Assembly (NCBI GenBank): GCA_025667525.1
Contig: CM046878.1
Coordinates: forward strand, 396,122,974 to 396,186,973
Source: Glebionis coronaria
Lineage: Eukaryota > Streptophyta > Magnoliopsida > Asterales > Asteraceae
Length of the DNA: 64,000 nt
Reading direction: 5' to 3'
Position numbers and translations under genes: made by a program. The first letter of the stretch is position 1, and the number at the start of each line of letters is the position of its first letter. The notes under the pieces are model-generated. The model ran no database searches, was not told the origin of the DNA, and saw nothing but the letters and a program-made list of their open reading frames with translations. Below are positions 23,105-36,297 of this stretch, piece by piece.

Positions 23105-25330
23105 AAAACTATCACATCACCTTCAATAAAAATTCTGAAGCTCTCACTTTTCCAAATCCATCAGATGATGAACTTCATATACATGAATCTCACAATTATC
23201 CATCTGATGAATTCAATCATTATGAGCCTTCTCAAAAATATCAAACAAGCAATTCAGTCCCTCATATTGATCCATTTGAAGATATGACAAGTCCTACAAA
23301 AGGAAATCCGTTAGTATCACATACTGATGGTTGTCAATCAAATAATGATCAATCTCAAAATGATCAAAATGATCAGCAAGGAAACACAAATGACCAAAAT
23401 GGTCAGTCTCAAAACAATCAGCATGCTGACACACATGATCAAAATGATCAATCATATGCAGCTGCTGAACAACAATCTGAGCCCCTTGCTCAAATCTCTC
23501 CTATCATCTCTAGGGAATTAGGTCTTGTATATGCTTATTTTGACCAAGAAGGAAGCCCTCCAATGATTGAACCCTTGTCCACTAAATATCCTTCAGTAGA
23601 CACTAGAGAAATTCCAAGTCCAAGTCCATGTCATGGACTTCCAAGTTCTAGCTCTAATCATGATACCAGTACCTATTCTCTAGCTCCACAAAAATCTTGG
23701 ACTCAAAATAGTCACATACAGCTGGTGAACATAATAGGTAATCCTGGTGAAGGTAGAGTCACTAGATCTATGGCAAAGAAACTGAGTGCTTCTTCATCAA
23801 GAGAATGCCTTTATGTAAATTTTCTCTCAGAAATTGAACCTACAAAGGTTTCTGAAGCACTCACACACCTTGGATGGGTGGATGCCATGCAAGAGGAACT
23901 CAATTAATTTGAAAGAAACAAAGTCTGGAAATTGGTTCCTCTTTCATATGGTAAATCAACCACTAGAACCAAATGGGTTTACAAGCTCAAAAGAGATGAA
24001 ACCAATGCAGTGACCAAAAATAATGTTGGGCTGGTGGCTCAAGGATTCAATCAAGAGCCTGGTGTTGATTTTGATCAAACCTTTGCTCTAGTTGCACATA
24101 TGGAAGCCATACGAATTTTCCTTGCATATGCCACTTACATGAACTTCATCATCTACCAAATGGATGTCAAAAGTGCATTCCTAAATGGTGACCTAAAAGA
24201 AGAAGTTTATGTTACCCAGCCTCCTGGCTTTGAGAGTAGTATATACCCAAATCATGTCTACAAGCTTTACAAAGCTTTGTAGGGACTGAAGCAAGCTCTA
24301 AGAGCATGGTATGAAACACTCTCAACATTTCTCATTCAACATAAATTTGTCAGAGGAAAAATAGATAGCACATTGTTTATCTATAAATCTAAAACTGACA
24401 CCATTCTGGTACAAATTTATGTGGATGACATAATCTTTGGTTCTACAAGCTTGAAACTTTGTAAACAATTTGCCAAGCTTATGATCAACAAGTTTGAGAT
24501 GGGTATGATGGGAGAACTCACATACTTCCTTGGTCTTCAGATTAAACAATCTGACCAAGGCATCTCCATCAATCAAGAAAAATATGTCAAGGATCTGCTG
24601 AAGAAGTATGATATCAATTGTGCTTCAGTGAACACTCCAATGGTATCTCCTAACAACTTAGGACCTGATCTTACTGGACAATCAGTCAATGAGACTCAGT
24701 ATAGAGGTATGATTGGGTCACTCATGTACTTAACTACAAGCAGACCTGACATTCAATTCTCTACATGCCTTTATGCAAGATACCAAACAGATCCAAAGGA
24801 ATCACACCTTACTACTGTACAGAGAATCTTCAGATACCTAAAAGGTACACCAAGTCTAGGTCTATGGTACCCCAAATCCTCAGGATTTGATCTAAAGGGG
24901 TATTCAGATTCTGAATATGTTGGATGCAATTTGGACAGAAAAAGCACTTCTGGTGCCTGCCAATTGCTAGGTGGCAAACTTTTGTGTTGGAGTGCTAAAA
25001 ATCAACAAACAGCTTCCATGTCTTCAGCAGAAGCTGAATATGTGGCAGCTGCTGGATGTTGTGCCAATGTTCTTTGGATGAAAAGCCAACTGACTGATTA
25101 TGACATAGAATATGAAAATGTACCAATTTTTTGTGATAACACTAGTGCTATTGCAATATCCAATAATCCAGTCCTCCACTCAAGAACAAAACACATTGAT
25201 ATCAAATATCACTTTATCATAGATCACATTGTGAAAGGAGACATTGAATTACATTTCCCACTCAATACCAATTGGCTGATATCTTCACCAAACCATTGGA
25301 TAAACCAACTTTCAAAAGATTGATAATGGA
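23105..25330 (+). pseudogene. Copia-1 integrase-RT linker, reverse transcriptase and RNase H
   Basis: A Gln/Asn/Asp-rich linker (near 23330-23470, repeated NDQ units) leads into RT: GWVDAMQEELN, a stop at 23905, KWVYKLKRDE, MDVKSAFLNGDLKEEVYV, a TAG at 24283, and the catalytic YVDDIIFGS near 24418-24444. RNase H follows with SSAEAEYVAAAGCC, CDNTSAIAISNNPV and HSRTKHIDIKYHF. The C-terminus is shifted near 25265-25275; the usual LADIFTKPLD is then read in another frame. It is inactive but well recognisable. Confidence 0.85.
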
Positions 25331-26165
25331 GCTTGGTATGCTGAACATTGATGATACAAAACCTGAACCTTCAGCATTTAATGAAGAAACCTGAAGGTTC
25401 AGCATTTCTTAAAAGATTTTGATTAATGATAAGTAGCATTGTCTGAGTAAAGGAGTGTGTAATGTCATGTGTCTATTTCACTTTATGTGATTGTGTATAT
25501 GATGTTTTGTCACCTTATCTGATTCACTGAAGCTGAACATATAATCACCAGTCATAAAAAAGGTTCCTTCAGCAATGCTGAACAAAATTTTAATACAGAT
25601 GAGTTGCTAGGCCTAAGTAGAGGAGCGTGCAATGTCATATTTCTTGTTCACTTATGTGAACATGTATATGGGGTTTTGTCGCTTCATCTGACGCACTGAA
25701 GCACACAAGTATAACCATCAGCTTCACCATATTAGAGCAACAACTTTTAAAACAAATCAATCATGTGACTCAATGGAGTTAATTGCATTAAATTTCTTGA
25801 GAATAAATACAAAACATTCTTTCAAAAGGTGTCAATTGTTTATTTAGGAAATATCAAGCGTCAATATCATAGTCAAAAACTTTCTGACACAATGAGGCGT
25901 TTCACTATTCAAAGCAATAGAAAATCATCACCTTTTTTCAGAACATTAATGAGAGAGTTTGTTTCATTTATTCAAAAGAAACCCTAAAACTTTCATTCTT
26001 TTTCCAAATGTTTTACAAAATTTGACAACTCAGTTTAAAAAAAGTGTTTACATATATCTTTTGAAGATCGATGATTCATATCATTTGCAAAGTCTTTAAC
26101 AAAAAAACACACACACAACTCTCTCTCACTTTTTTTTCAAAAGAAAGCACACACAAAAGACATCA
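25331..26165 (+). repeat. Copia-1 non-coding spacer with a diverged ~170-bp tandem duplication
   Basis: Two copies (about 25384-25555 and 25556-25730) share GAGGAGyGTGyAATGTCAT, TTCACTTATGTGA and TTTTGTC-CTTCATCTGA-CACTGAAGC. The rest, up to the ORF at 26166, is AT-rich with CT-rich ends and no ORF. Confidence 0.6.
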
Positions 26166-27919
26166 ATGGCTGCTGAATCTTCTTCACAACCACAAGAGAC
26201 TGAGATCACCCTCAATCCTTCCATCCATGTAAACTATCCCATCGAGGACATATTCTTTAAACCCAACAACATGACCTTGATCAAACCAGAAACCCTAACA
26301 TCTGAACCAGGAAAACAAGTACTAAACTTTTTATCCAAATGTGTGATTCGTGATGCCTTGTTCAAGGATCCAGGGGTTATTTTTGAAAATGTGTTAAAAG
26401 AATTTTGGCTCACAACACAAGGGTCAACGAACAAGAAATCTATTGAGTTTATGTCTACAACCTTGGGTATTCATGGGAAAATATATTTAAAGATGTTTAT
26501 AAGGGTTTTAGGGTTAAACTATTTGGAGGATTCTAGCAAATATGAGGTTGTTCCCAATGATCTCTCTGTTGTCAAAACGTTTTTAGAGAAATTGGATACA
26601 CTGAAGAGATTGGTGATAAATGGGGGTTGAAGAGAAGCTGTTTAAGTGGAAATTTTTGATGACCATCTTAATTGAGTGTCTGGGTGGGAAAACTGGTGGG
26701 CTTGATCAAATCAACCAAAAGGATGCCCTGATTTTGTATTGTCTGGCAAAGGGAATAAAAGCTGATTTTGGAAAACCAATCTTTGAAGATCTCCATGGAA
26801 AAATGGAGAAGAAAACTAGGGAGAAGAATGTGGTCTACACAAGATTTTTATCCCTCATTTTTGCTGTCCAATTTGGTGAAGAGTACTGTAAAAATGAAGG
26901 AGATAAACTTGTTTTCTCAATCTTTGATATCAATTGCTGGAACATTCCAGTCAGCACAACTGAACCTCCTTTCACACAACCCATGCTGGACATTTGCTCA
27001 GCAAATGCTCCAGTAGTGTTTAAAGCTCCAAAAGACACTCCTCCAACTGGAGAAGGGGATCTAACAGGCACACAATCTGGAGCTTCTTCTGGACCACGTC
27101 AAACGAGCACATCTATGAATACTCTTAAGTGTAAACGTGCATCTAAGAAAAGGAGGCACCCCACAGAATCTTCCTCAAAGAAGAATTTTGATGATCCCAA
27201 AGGGCAAGCTTTGAAGAAACAAAAGTCCTCGGCCAAGGACCAGAACCCAAGCCAGCCGCCACCATCAGTCTCTGCTGAAGGTGGCATGCATCAAGAGGCC
27301 CTGAAGGCAACCCATCTCTCAACTTCTTTAGGAGAGAAGGGTGAAGATAAAGCGCACCCTTAGCTCGATAGAGTGGAGTCAGCATCGGTAAGCAATTTAA
27401 ATCTGAATGCATCTCAAATTTCATTACCAATCTCTATCATTTCTCACTCTGAGTCTGCATCAAGGAATGATGTGTCAACAAATCCAACAGCTGATACTGA
27501 CCCTGGCCTATATGTTTCTAATGATGTAGTTCCCCCTCAATAGGGTTCTACTGAAGGAACAAAAAACATTATCATTGATATTAACTCATCAAGAACGTTT
27601 TCTCATGATCCATCAGGTAAAACCAAACCTGGTGGTGAAGGACTTGAAACTGACCAGCACGCTGAACATGGGGATTAACAAACAATGAAGGAAGTGCCTC
27701 TCTCCACTGGCGCCAAGGGGGGACACTTGCCTACATTTATTTTCAGCATGTCTGCTGATGACTTAGAAAAGGAGTTGGGACTAAGTGAAAGAGCTCCAGT
27801 CAACCTGGATGATAGTGAATCTGAAGATGATCCTTCTTATCAAATTTCCAAGCCTCCATCCCCCAGAACCATTAAGGTAAATGAACTGACAAATCAGGTG
27901 TTGGTTCTACAATCACAGG
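26166..27919 (+). pseudogene. Copia-1 extra ORF after pol, N-terminal part
   Basis: The ATG at 26166 opens MAAESSSQPQETEITLNPSIHVNYPIEDIFFKP..., with blocks KQVLNFLSKCVIRDALF, EFWLTTQGSTNKKSIEF, a frame change near 26625, and VVYTRFLSLIFAVQFGEEYCK. A Ser/Lys/Pro-rich, probably disordered part follows, with stops at 27361, 27541 and 27676, then an acidic stretch. It is cut at 27919 by Copia-2 and resumes in frame at 56485. The position between RNase H and the PPT matches the env-like ORF of SIRE elements. I see no signal peptide or strong membrane segment here, so an envelope role is not supported. Function unknown. Confidence 0.7.
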
Positions 27920-28284
27920 TGTTAATCCCACTTCAATCCATAACACAATATAAGATGATATTTAGAGAGATAAAGAGTAGAAAAGTAGAGAGAGAAATAA
28001 GAGAGATTATGGATGATTAAACACTTTTAGAGAGAGAAATAAATTTTAACCAACACCCTCTTCCACACATGGAAGAGGGTATTTATATGCCACGGCCATA
28101 AGGCCTTAGTGGGCTTGTTCATGGGCCGGGCTTGTCTTTGCTTGGGCTTACGCCCCTAACTTATACAATATTAGCTTAAATACCAAGCCCGGTTTTCCCG
28201 ACTAACCTATTACAATACAAGACCAATAACGACTAAGATGACCTATTTCATTCTTGTTCGACTATATAAAATATAGGGCTAACA
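27920..28284 (-). repeat. Copia-2 left LTR (365 bp), minus orientation
   Basis: On the minus strand it runs TGTTAGCCCTATATTT...GGATTAACA and follows the PPT, so it is a regular 3' LTR of a minus-strand element. TATAAATA lies on the minus strand at 28087-28080, next to a perfect 10-bp-stem hairpin (28056-28079). Confidence 0.9.
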
Positions 28285-28293
28285 ATCTCCCCC
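28285..28293 (-). other. Copia-2 polypurine tract
   Basis: GGGGGAGAT on the minus strand immediately precedes the left LTR (TGTTAGCCC). It is the expected primer site for plus-strand DNA synthesis. Confidence 0.8.
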
Positions 28294-30854
28294 AATGTAT
28301 TGGTCATCTTAAAAAGCTTAAAGAGCATAAGATGATTGAGTGAATACATTATTTGTAGAGGAGATCTTCCTACTTTGGTCTTGTATCTTGGTCTTGATCT
28401 TGTTTGCAACGGCCTTGTTCCTTCATGCTTTTGTGATCTTTATCTTGAGCCTTTTTTCATTTGACTTTGAGTGCTTGAGATTTTCAATCTATTCTTGATA
28501 GTGTTCATCTTGAGCTCTTGTGACAAGATGACCTATTACATTCTTACATTCTTAAGTATCTTGATTGTCGCCATCTTGTGCTCTTGTGACTTCTGAATCA
28601 ACATCGGTTACACAGCTACGCCACCTTCTTGATATGCAGCAACATATATAGACACGGATAAAATGTCTTTGAACATTTCATCCTAACTCTGTAGCATTTT
28701 ACCTCCGGTCGGTGAAGACCGTTTAGACGGTATTAGATACCGTACCTGTGATCAGGTAGATTCGATTAAGAATCTCCTTGACATGGTTTCCCGGCGGTAG
28801 TAGCCAGTTCTCTTTACTCGACCGTCTCAAAGCAGACTGCGAACGTAAAGAGTGAATCATAAGGATAAATTATCCGTCTGATTAGAGTCGTCAATTCAGA
28901 TTACCTGGAACAATTTTGATTCTAAAAAAATCGCACCATTGTTGCTTTCCAGTTTGTCACAAGCTTGATTCATAGAGAATCTTGCGAGTCACCTACCGCA
29001 GTGCTGTTTGATGTTGACACTGGAAGGATTTCCATTCGTCACTATGAACACTAATGAGTGTCACTCTGAATGTTCTGGCAAGATCACACGGATAGTGCGA
29101 AGAAACCTGGAATCAAGTTTGAATCAATTAAGAATCGAAACTTAGTTGCTTTCCAGTTCTCACAAGTTTGATTCGTTTAGAATCACACAAGTTACCTACC
29201 ATGAGCTTGTTTAATGCTGGCTCAAGCAGGATTTCCATCTTCATTGTGAATCGTATCACTCAGATGTTCTGGAAATATCACAAGGATAATGCGTAGGACT
29301 CGATTGTGTCCTAATGAGATGATAGATTGATCTCTTTTTACTCTAGACTCAATAAGTGCATTTTGGTAATCAGAGGCTAGAGCAGACTGCCACCTTTTCA
29401 ATATTAACTATCTCGGAGTGAGAAAGTCAATAGATACGTGTTGATCTCCGTGACAATGAGACAAGTTTCTTTTGAGAGAAACTCGAATGGCTGGGAAGGG
29501 TTGTGCATTGCATCACTAGGTCCATGATGACTTGTCTTCAATGGATGTATTGACCCGGTTTCTGCCTAAGTTGCATAGAATATTCAACTCCTTCAATGCT
29601 TACCAATACGTCATCACTAGCACCTTGTTGTGATTGTTCCAGTGCTAACTTAAGTACTTGGTCCGCATTCAGCTTCATTCCACTCCATCTTTCCTATGGA
29701 CAACTATTTCTAGCTATGGAATGTCCTTGGGTAGATCCCTCTGGTTCTGGTTGGATCATAGGACTTAGTTTCCTATCCTAAACCACCTTTTGACTCCATC
29801 GTTCCGTCGTGGATAGTAGGTTGTTTCGGGTAAAGATCGTAACCATAAAACCATTGAAAACCATTCAAAGTGTTTGATAAAAATCAAAACTTTTAACACT
29901 TTGAAAGTTTTACATTTCCAAAAGCTCCCCCTACACACATGCATCGATATACGAAATAGTTTGGCATGTGAAAGAAAGAGTTGCACTTGAGTCTTTAAGA
30001 TCACATATTGTGATATATTACATTTTAATCACATTTTCTCCCCCTATCTCTAATATAAAAAAATAATATTAGAGATACCAATTGGTTAAAGTATGACAAT
30101 TTCCAAAAAATCGACGGGAGAGAAACATGTGTGCACGCATGAATCATGGAACATTTTCAGTCGGGTCACTCCCCCTCAACAATATATGTGTGTCTTGAGA
30201 CAAACTCTGACAAAATTTTAGAAAAACGACACCACAAAATATGTTGAGGTACGGAGTTGAGATGCCTTTACCGATAATATATATGACAGATTTAATATTA
30301 TTTTCAGAATGTGTTGGATACATAAAATATGACAATTTTAGAGATGTACCCAACAACATTAAAAGGCTTGATTTTAAAACGCTCCCCCTAAAAAATTGAT
30401 CAAAATAACATATGACAATTTTGAGATATGAAAACCACATAAGAGGAAGGGAGTGTTGAACACACAATTTTGAAAGATTTAGAAAAATCTTTTTGAGAAA
30501 TTCTTGAAAAATTGTGTTCAACAGTTTTAAAATAAATTCCTATTTACATGTGCTCAAAACTTTGAATGTTTTATGACTAGCTCATGACCGAGAAAAATTA
30601 ATTTCCCATTGTGTAGGATAAGTTATCTTCCATGATAAACTTTCCTTAAGTGGAAGGACGAGTTCTAAGCTGACATTTACATATAAGTCGTTTTTCATGA
30701 ACTTAAAAACTTTGAATGTTTTTATAGGAAGCTCATGACCGAGAAATATTAATTTCTCGTTGAGAAGGATAAGTTATCGCCCGAGATTAACTTTCCTTAT
30801 TTGAGGTCCGAGTCCTAAGCTGTGATGTGCTTAGAAGTCATTATGAGAGAAAAA
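28294..30854 (-). other. Copia-2 3' non-coding region with two tandem duplications
   Basis: This is 2.5 kb between the RNase H stop and the PPT without a recognisable ORF on either strand. It holds two diverged duplications: period ~204 bp around 28941-29300 (GTTGCTTTCCAGTT... CACAAG.TTGATTC) and period ~150 bp at about 30545-30843 (AAACTTTGAATG...AGCTCATGACCGAGAAA). A 3' UTR this long is unusual for copia. Confidence 0.6.
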
Positions 30855-32103
30855 TCAAGCAGCTTCATTTGCCAAAACCTCCAAGTTTTCTGGAGTCATA
30901 TACTTCGTACCAAGACGGCCAACGAGATACTGAAACCTATTTTGAGATAGGGCTTTAGTAAACAAGTCTGCTATCTGATACTCAGTTCTGACAAAGTATA
31001 ATTCCACGATACCACGTTCTACTTGTTCCTTGATGAAGTGATATTTAACTGCGACGTGCTTGGTACGGGAGTGTTGAACCGGATTGCAAGAGATGGCTAT
31101 GGCCGACTTTGAGTCACAATACATAGGTATTTATCAAAGTGGAAGCCATAATCCGTGAGTTGAGTTCTCATCCAGAGGACTTGAGCACAACACGCGGATA
31201 GAGCCACATATTCTGCTTCAGCTGATGAGAGCGAAGTGCAGTCCTGCTTCTTTGAAGACCAACTCACAAGTTTGTCTTCCCCTAGAACTTGTACGCTACC
31301 AGAAGTGCTTTTTCGACTATCAAGGCAACCTGCGTGATCAGAATCTGAAAAGATGTTAGATGAAAACCGGTTCCCTTCGGATACCAGAGTCCCATGTGAA
31401 TGGTATTCTTAAGGTACCGAAAGATCCGTTTAACCTATTTGAGGTGCTTTTGAGTAGGTCTGGCTTGATATTGTGCACAGTAGCATGTGGCATGATGAAT
31501 ATCAGGCCTGCTGGCTGTAAGATACATAAGTGACCCGATCATACTGCGATATCGCGTTTGATCTACGGGATACGAGTACAAGTCAGCGTCTAGGGATGTG
31601 GTCGACAATGGTGTACCAACGCGAGCACATGAGGTCATACCATGCTTTTAAAGTATCTCTTGAGCATACTTAGCTTGGTGTATGAAGATACCACGTGGGG
31701 ATTGATGAATCTGGAGGCCTAAAAAGAATTTTAGCTCCCCCATCATTGACATTTCAAATATGATGTGCATTAATTTTTCAAAACGTTTTGAAAGTTTTGA
31801 GTTCGTAGAACCAAATATAATGTCATCAACATAAACTTGCACCAGCAGTATGTCATCCCCATACTTATTAATAAAAAGAGTAGGATCAATAGAACCTTTG
31901 GAGAATCCTTTCGAAACCAAGAAGTTGGATAGTTCTTCGTACCATGCCCTTGGAGCTTGTTTAAGTCCATATACAGCCTTCTTGAGACGATAGACTTTGT
32001 CGGGATGATGAGGATCGCTGAATCCTTCCGGCTGATTCACATACACTTCTTCCTTCAAATGACCGTTGAGAAAAGCAGTTTTAACGTCCATCTGAAAAAC
32101 CGT
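30855..32103 (-). pseudogene. Copia-2 RT (C-terminal part) and RNase H
   Basis: Starting right at the element C junction, RT resumes with [21 protein letters not shown], then [21 protein letters not shown], the catalytic [10 protein letters not shown] near 31810-31836, [16 protein letters not shown], and after a frame change YRSMIGSLMYLTASRPDIHHA. RNase H shows SSAEAEYVA near 31205-31230, then CDSKSAIAISCNPV, HSRTKHVAVKYHF and QIADLFTKAL, ending at a TAA at 30855. Frame changes fall near 31640 and between 31130 and 31435. The N-terminal RT part is on the other side of element C (39829 upward). Confidence 0.85.
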
Positions 32104-33849
32104 GAGTAAAACTAAAATGGTACTTTAAAGCTAAACGAGGCAAAACCTAAAGCGGGTACTAAATAAAAGATAAAACTTAAACTTTACGAAAAAATATTAA
32201 TACTAAAAATCGACGAAAAATTCAACTAAAAATACGTAACTTTCAGAAATAAAATCGGAACAACTTTCAGATATAACTAAACAATTACGGAACAATACTA
32301 TTAAATAAGCAAGCAGACAGGCTAGCTGCTGGAAGCAGCCAGCCTAGCTGCTCACTTTTGGCGCCTAAATGAATGGAAGCATGCATGCATGCTGGTCCAT
32401 CGTAATGTAAGACTAAAAACCTCCATCGGAATATTTAATAATCTATCGTAATATTGATTTTATTGCTAAAGTATCGCAATGTTTATTTGGATCTATCGTA
32501 ATATGTAAAAAAAATAAAAATAAAAAAAATAAAAACTGTCGTAATAATATATACCAAAGTATCGGAATACTAAAAGAAAACTGTCGGAATGTTTTAAAAA
32601 AGAACTATCGGAATGTCTAATAATAAAAATTGTCGGAATAATTAAAGTCCCAAATTCTATCCGAATGTGGCTATCAAAATTTGGGCAGCACTTCGTCGCA
32701 ATATACCTTAAACTTCGTCGGAATATGCGATCGGAATGAGCGATCACAATCCCGATCGAAATAAGGGGGATGGTACAAATGATCGCAAAGTAGAACCACA
32801 AGGGTTATTGCGATACAAACAAGCAACCCATCGGAATGTGTATTACCCTCAATATTGCGATGAACACAAACAAATCCGAAAATGGAGATAAGCACAAATC
32901 TCAATAAGCACTTTCAATAAGCTCACTTAACCAAATCTAAAACAACTCACTAACCATAAATTTGACAACTTTTGAAATATGAAATTCATAAACTTTATAA
33001 AAGGAACTTTAAAAAGATAAAACTTTTTAGAAAACTTTAAAATTAAATAAGTTAAATACAAAATAAGCCAATAAGATTGTCAAAGTTATAGCTTAATTCG
33101 TATAAAAGCTTAGATGGAAACAAAAAGATGAACGTTTTAATCAAACATCACAATTAAACAAAAAAGCATAAAGATTTCGGATAAAAGATGAATCAAGATC
33201 AAGAAAGGTAGAATAAGATTAAGATTAAGACAAGAATTAAACTATCAAAAGTAAATATTTGATTAAAAACATGAAAGGAAGATAAAAGATTGGGATTCTA
33301 GTGAGAGAAACTGTCACTTTCTCTCTCTAGAATCTCCTACAAAAATGAAAGGAAAACTAAACTAACTAAAAACTAACCAACCCTCCTAAATGAGTTTAGG
33401 AGGGTATTTATAGGAAAATAGGGAGGTGCATGGGTTGCCTCCTCGCTCTTTCTTTCTTCATGTCTTCTCGTCTTTTAAATTCTTCGACTTTATCGACTTT
33501 GTCTCGGTTTTAATTAAACTCGTCTTATAATTTCTTTATTTTATTAGACTCGAGTTCTTCGGCTTTATTAAACTTCCGTCTTTAGACTTGTTCTTCGATA
33601 AATCTTTAGAATTGGTCTTGGACTTCAGTTCTTTTTCCACTCTTAATTTCTTGACTTCGTCTTTTGTCTTTTTCTTCGATAAAAGCCCGTGAAATCTCGT
33701 GTTTTCTCCACTTTTCACCTTTTCGTCCTAAATCACAACAAAAACACAAACCACGCATAATTCCGACATAAATGACATAAAATGCACGTTTTGGCTCGGT
33801 TATTATTGTAATTAAGTGGTAAAAAGGATGGGTGTTTACACACCTATCA
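32104..33849 (-). repeat. Element C 3' LTR, truncated at its 3' end
   Basis: It starts TGATAGGTGTG at 33849 and matches the 5' LTR from 39828 down to about 38086. The remaining bases of the LTR (37731-38085 in the 5' copy) are absent; Copia-2 sequence follows directly. It includes a TCGGAAT/TCGTAAT/TCGCAAT motif array at about 32397-32840. Confidence 0.85.
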
Positions 33850-33863
33850 AATCCCCTACACTT
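33850..33863 (-). other. Element C polypurine tract
   Basis: AAGTGTAGGGGATT on the minus strand immediately precedes the 3' LTR. The same motif precedes the 3' LTR of element B. Confidence 0.8.
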
Positions 33864-35883
33864 AACAATTGCAATGTCCTCATGCAATGCATTAGTTACA
33901 AAGCACGTTTACATTTTTCATCATAATTAATCCACCTTGGCCTTTATTAAAGAGATAGAAAATTATAAACATTCAAAGGAAGAAAGAAATCAAAAACATA
34001 CCTTAGGATTTTGAAAATGTCATGAATAATCATCATCCTCAAGTTTTCACTTTCTCCAAACCAAGCTTAAAAACGAGATCATTGTTATTATAAGTTAGTA
34101 AACTAACACGAATTCATGTGGGCCAATTATTCACATAGACTCCCTTATTCCTAGGTGTATCTCTTATATTTTATTTTTGTCTTAAATGATCACGAGGATG
34201 CATTGTTTGACTTATTTCGATAGTTATTTAGGCCGAAAATAAAGTGGACGATTTAATCAATAGTTAGCTAAAGGACAAAATCTTTTAAAACTGCTTCTCG
34301 GGACCTCATAAAATTCATATCTTGGCATAACTCGCTTCGCGATTTGAGACCTTTCTCGGACCGATATTTGGCAGCGACTTCATACTTCAAATCTTTGAGA
34401 GACGTTCTTGAAATTATGGTCTTCTCTTCATAATAGGAATTTCTTCACTTGCAGTTTTTGAGAGATTCTTCATACTTGGACCACGACTTCTTCATTTTTC
34501 TCCAATCTTTATTTTCGACTTTGATATACAATGATCCGCCTCCTTTTAGGACTTGGATCTATATATCCTCATACCTTGTTAGGGCCTTTTTGGATAGACT
34601 TCTCCATGATCTTTTGGGGAGTACTTGCTTTTCGTCGTGTGTCTCGATCCTTCATATTGATTTTTGATAAATGATTCTTCACATCACTTGGGATCTTTTA
34701 GCAACAAAATGTAGCCCTCATGTCTTGTTAGGACCTTTTCGGACTCGTCAATCTTCACATCCCGCTTCAATAAGTTATGCCTTGGCTATGAACTCTAATC
34801 CATACCGAGCAACTTTTAAACGATCTTGTGCTAGAAGCTAAGTAACTTTTCAAATCGTACAATCTTATTTATTGCAGATAAATTTATTAACAAGTGATGG
34901 GAGAATAGGCTCATAATTAACTCACATAAATTCATGAAAGAATACCAAACTTATAATTGACTCTATCATCTCTCGTTCTCCACAATTTAAAATCTCAAGG
35001 AATGAGACTCGTGGATGCTTAGCCTATTAAATCAATGTTTTGGGTTTTCGAGTCGCCTATAGGATCTTGCAAATTCTTAGACTTTTTCAAGTTTAGAATC
35101 CGCATTTTAAAGTTCCCTTGATAAACGACTCTCTAGGATCAATTATAGGAACTTGCGAAAAGTTCTTTTTCTTAACCCGTGAGAGTTAAGACTTTCGCGT
35201 TTTATAGCTCCCTATATAAAAGCTTAGCAAAACTTGACTTAAACACGTTAAGGATACTAGCTAGAGTAAACTTAGATAAGTAAACTCGGGTTGAGTCAAA
35301 AGATTCACAACGTTTGAAAATTAAAACCACTTTATTCAAAATTTATTCTAGCAAAGAGAAAAAATAACTATACAAAAGGAAAAACTAATAGGCCAAAATA
35401 GATCAAAAATTTTGAAAAATGTCGAAAATTTTTGAATTTCCGGTTAAAATGAGGACAAATACAAGGAAAAAGCCACTTAACTTCGATAGAAGTCCCCCCT
35501 ACACTTGATATAAACATTGTCCTCAATGTTTAAGCATGTGGGAGTAAACTCCCCTACACTTAGGAAATTGTGCATCTTGTTTAAATCTCGCTAAGGAAGA
35601 GACAACTAACGAGATTTCTATTTTAATATTGAGAAATATAAAATAGTGAATCGAAAGAGTTTAGGATAGAACCGGGAAGAAGGGAACACGGAATTACGGT
35701 TCGTCAAAAGTCATCATAGAGAGTGTCTTTGAAGCTCTAATCCCTGCACATGATAAGAAAGAAAACATGAAACACCAACGGGACTCCCCCTACACTTATG
35801 GTAAAGATAGATAGATAATTGGGTTGCCTCCCAAAAAGTGCTTGTTTTTGTTAACCGAGTCACGAGCCTGACTCGTCCCCGAA
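33864..35883 (-). other. Element C conserved non-coding 3' module
   Basis: About 2 kb without a credible ORF. It aligns, inverted, along its whole length with 48244-50260 of element B. It contains further AAGTGTAGGGG motifs (read on minus near 35510, 35557 and 35797) and a GAGTCA...TGACTC hairpin at 35857-35874 followed on the minus strand by TGGGAGGCAACCCA (35834-35821). Confidence 0.75.
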
Positions 35884-36297
35884 TTAAATGGTCCATGGGG
35901 AAGCCTCGAATGTGATACCGGGATCAAAGACCTTGTCCTCGTTCCCGGAGGACATCAACAAAGTAGAGGCGGGGGGATAAGTCTTGTATAGGAGAAAAGT
36001 CCTTTCAACATACGTAAAGTATGTGAAATCAAGATCCACGGGAGGTGGGGTGGGTAAAGTAAGCACATTGTCCTCCCCCAAAGACAATGGATGCTGAGCA
36101 AGCGGCAAGGCCGTATTGTTATCAATCATAGCATAATCAATGTCACCTCCCGGGTCAAAGCACTCATCCTCCGTGATGGTCTCTAACGGAGTGGATGAAA
36201 GGTGCTCAGAAGGGGGACTTGGGTCAATACCTTCAAGTAGAAAATTGTCAAGAATAATATCCCCCTCCATGTCATTATCATTAATACCTGGAGGCAT
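35884..36297 (-). CDS. Element C acidic ORF (C-terminal part of the element protein)
   Basis: 137 codons, MPPGINDNDMEG..., rich in Asp, Glu and Pro, ending EDKVFDPGITFEASPWTI. Element B has a related C-terminal motif EKVFDPGIDIL. It overlaps the preceding ORF by 17 bases in another frame, so it is probably the end of the same protein after a one-base slip, not an independent gene. Function unknown. Confidence 0.5.
   Translation of the reverse strand: MPPGINDNDMEGDIILDNFLLEGIDPSPPSEHLSSTPLETITEDECFDPGGDIDYAMIDNNTALPLAQHPLSLGEDNVLTLPTPPPVDLDFTYFTYVERTFLLYKTYPPASTLLMSSGNEDKVFDPGITFEASPWTI

Noticed and set aside
27920..28284. Inverted LTRs explained as two independent solo LTRs
   Set aside because: Each ACAGG copy lies only on the outer side, the inner sides carry PPT and PBS of the same element, and the Copia-1 frame joins exactly when everything between is taken out.
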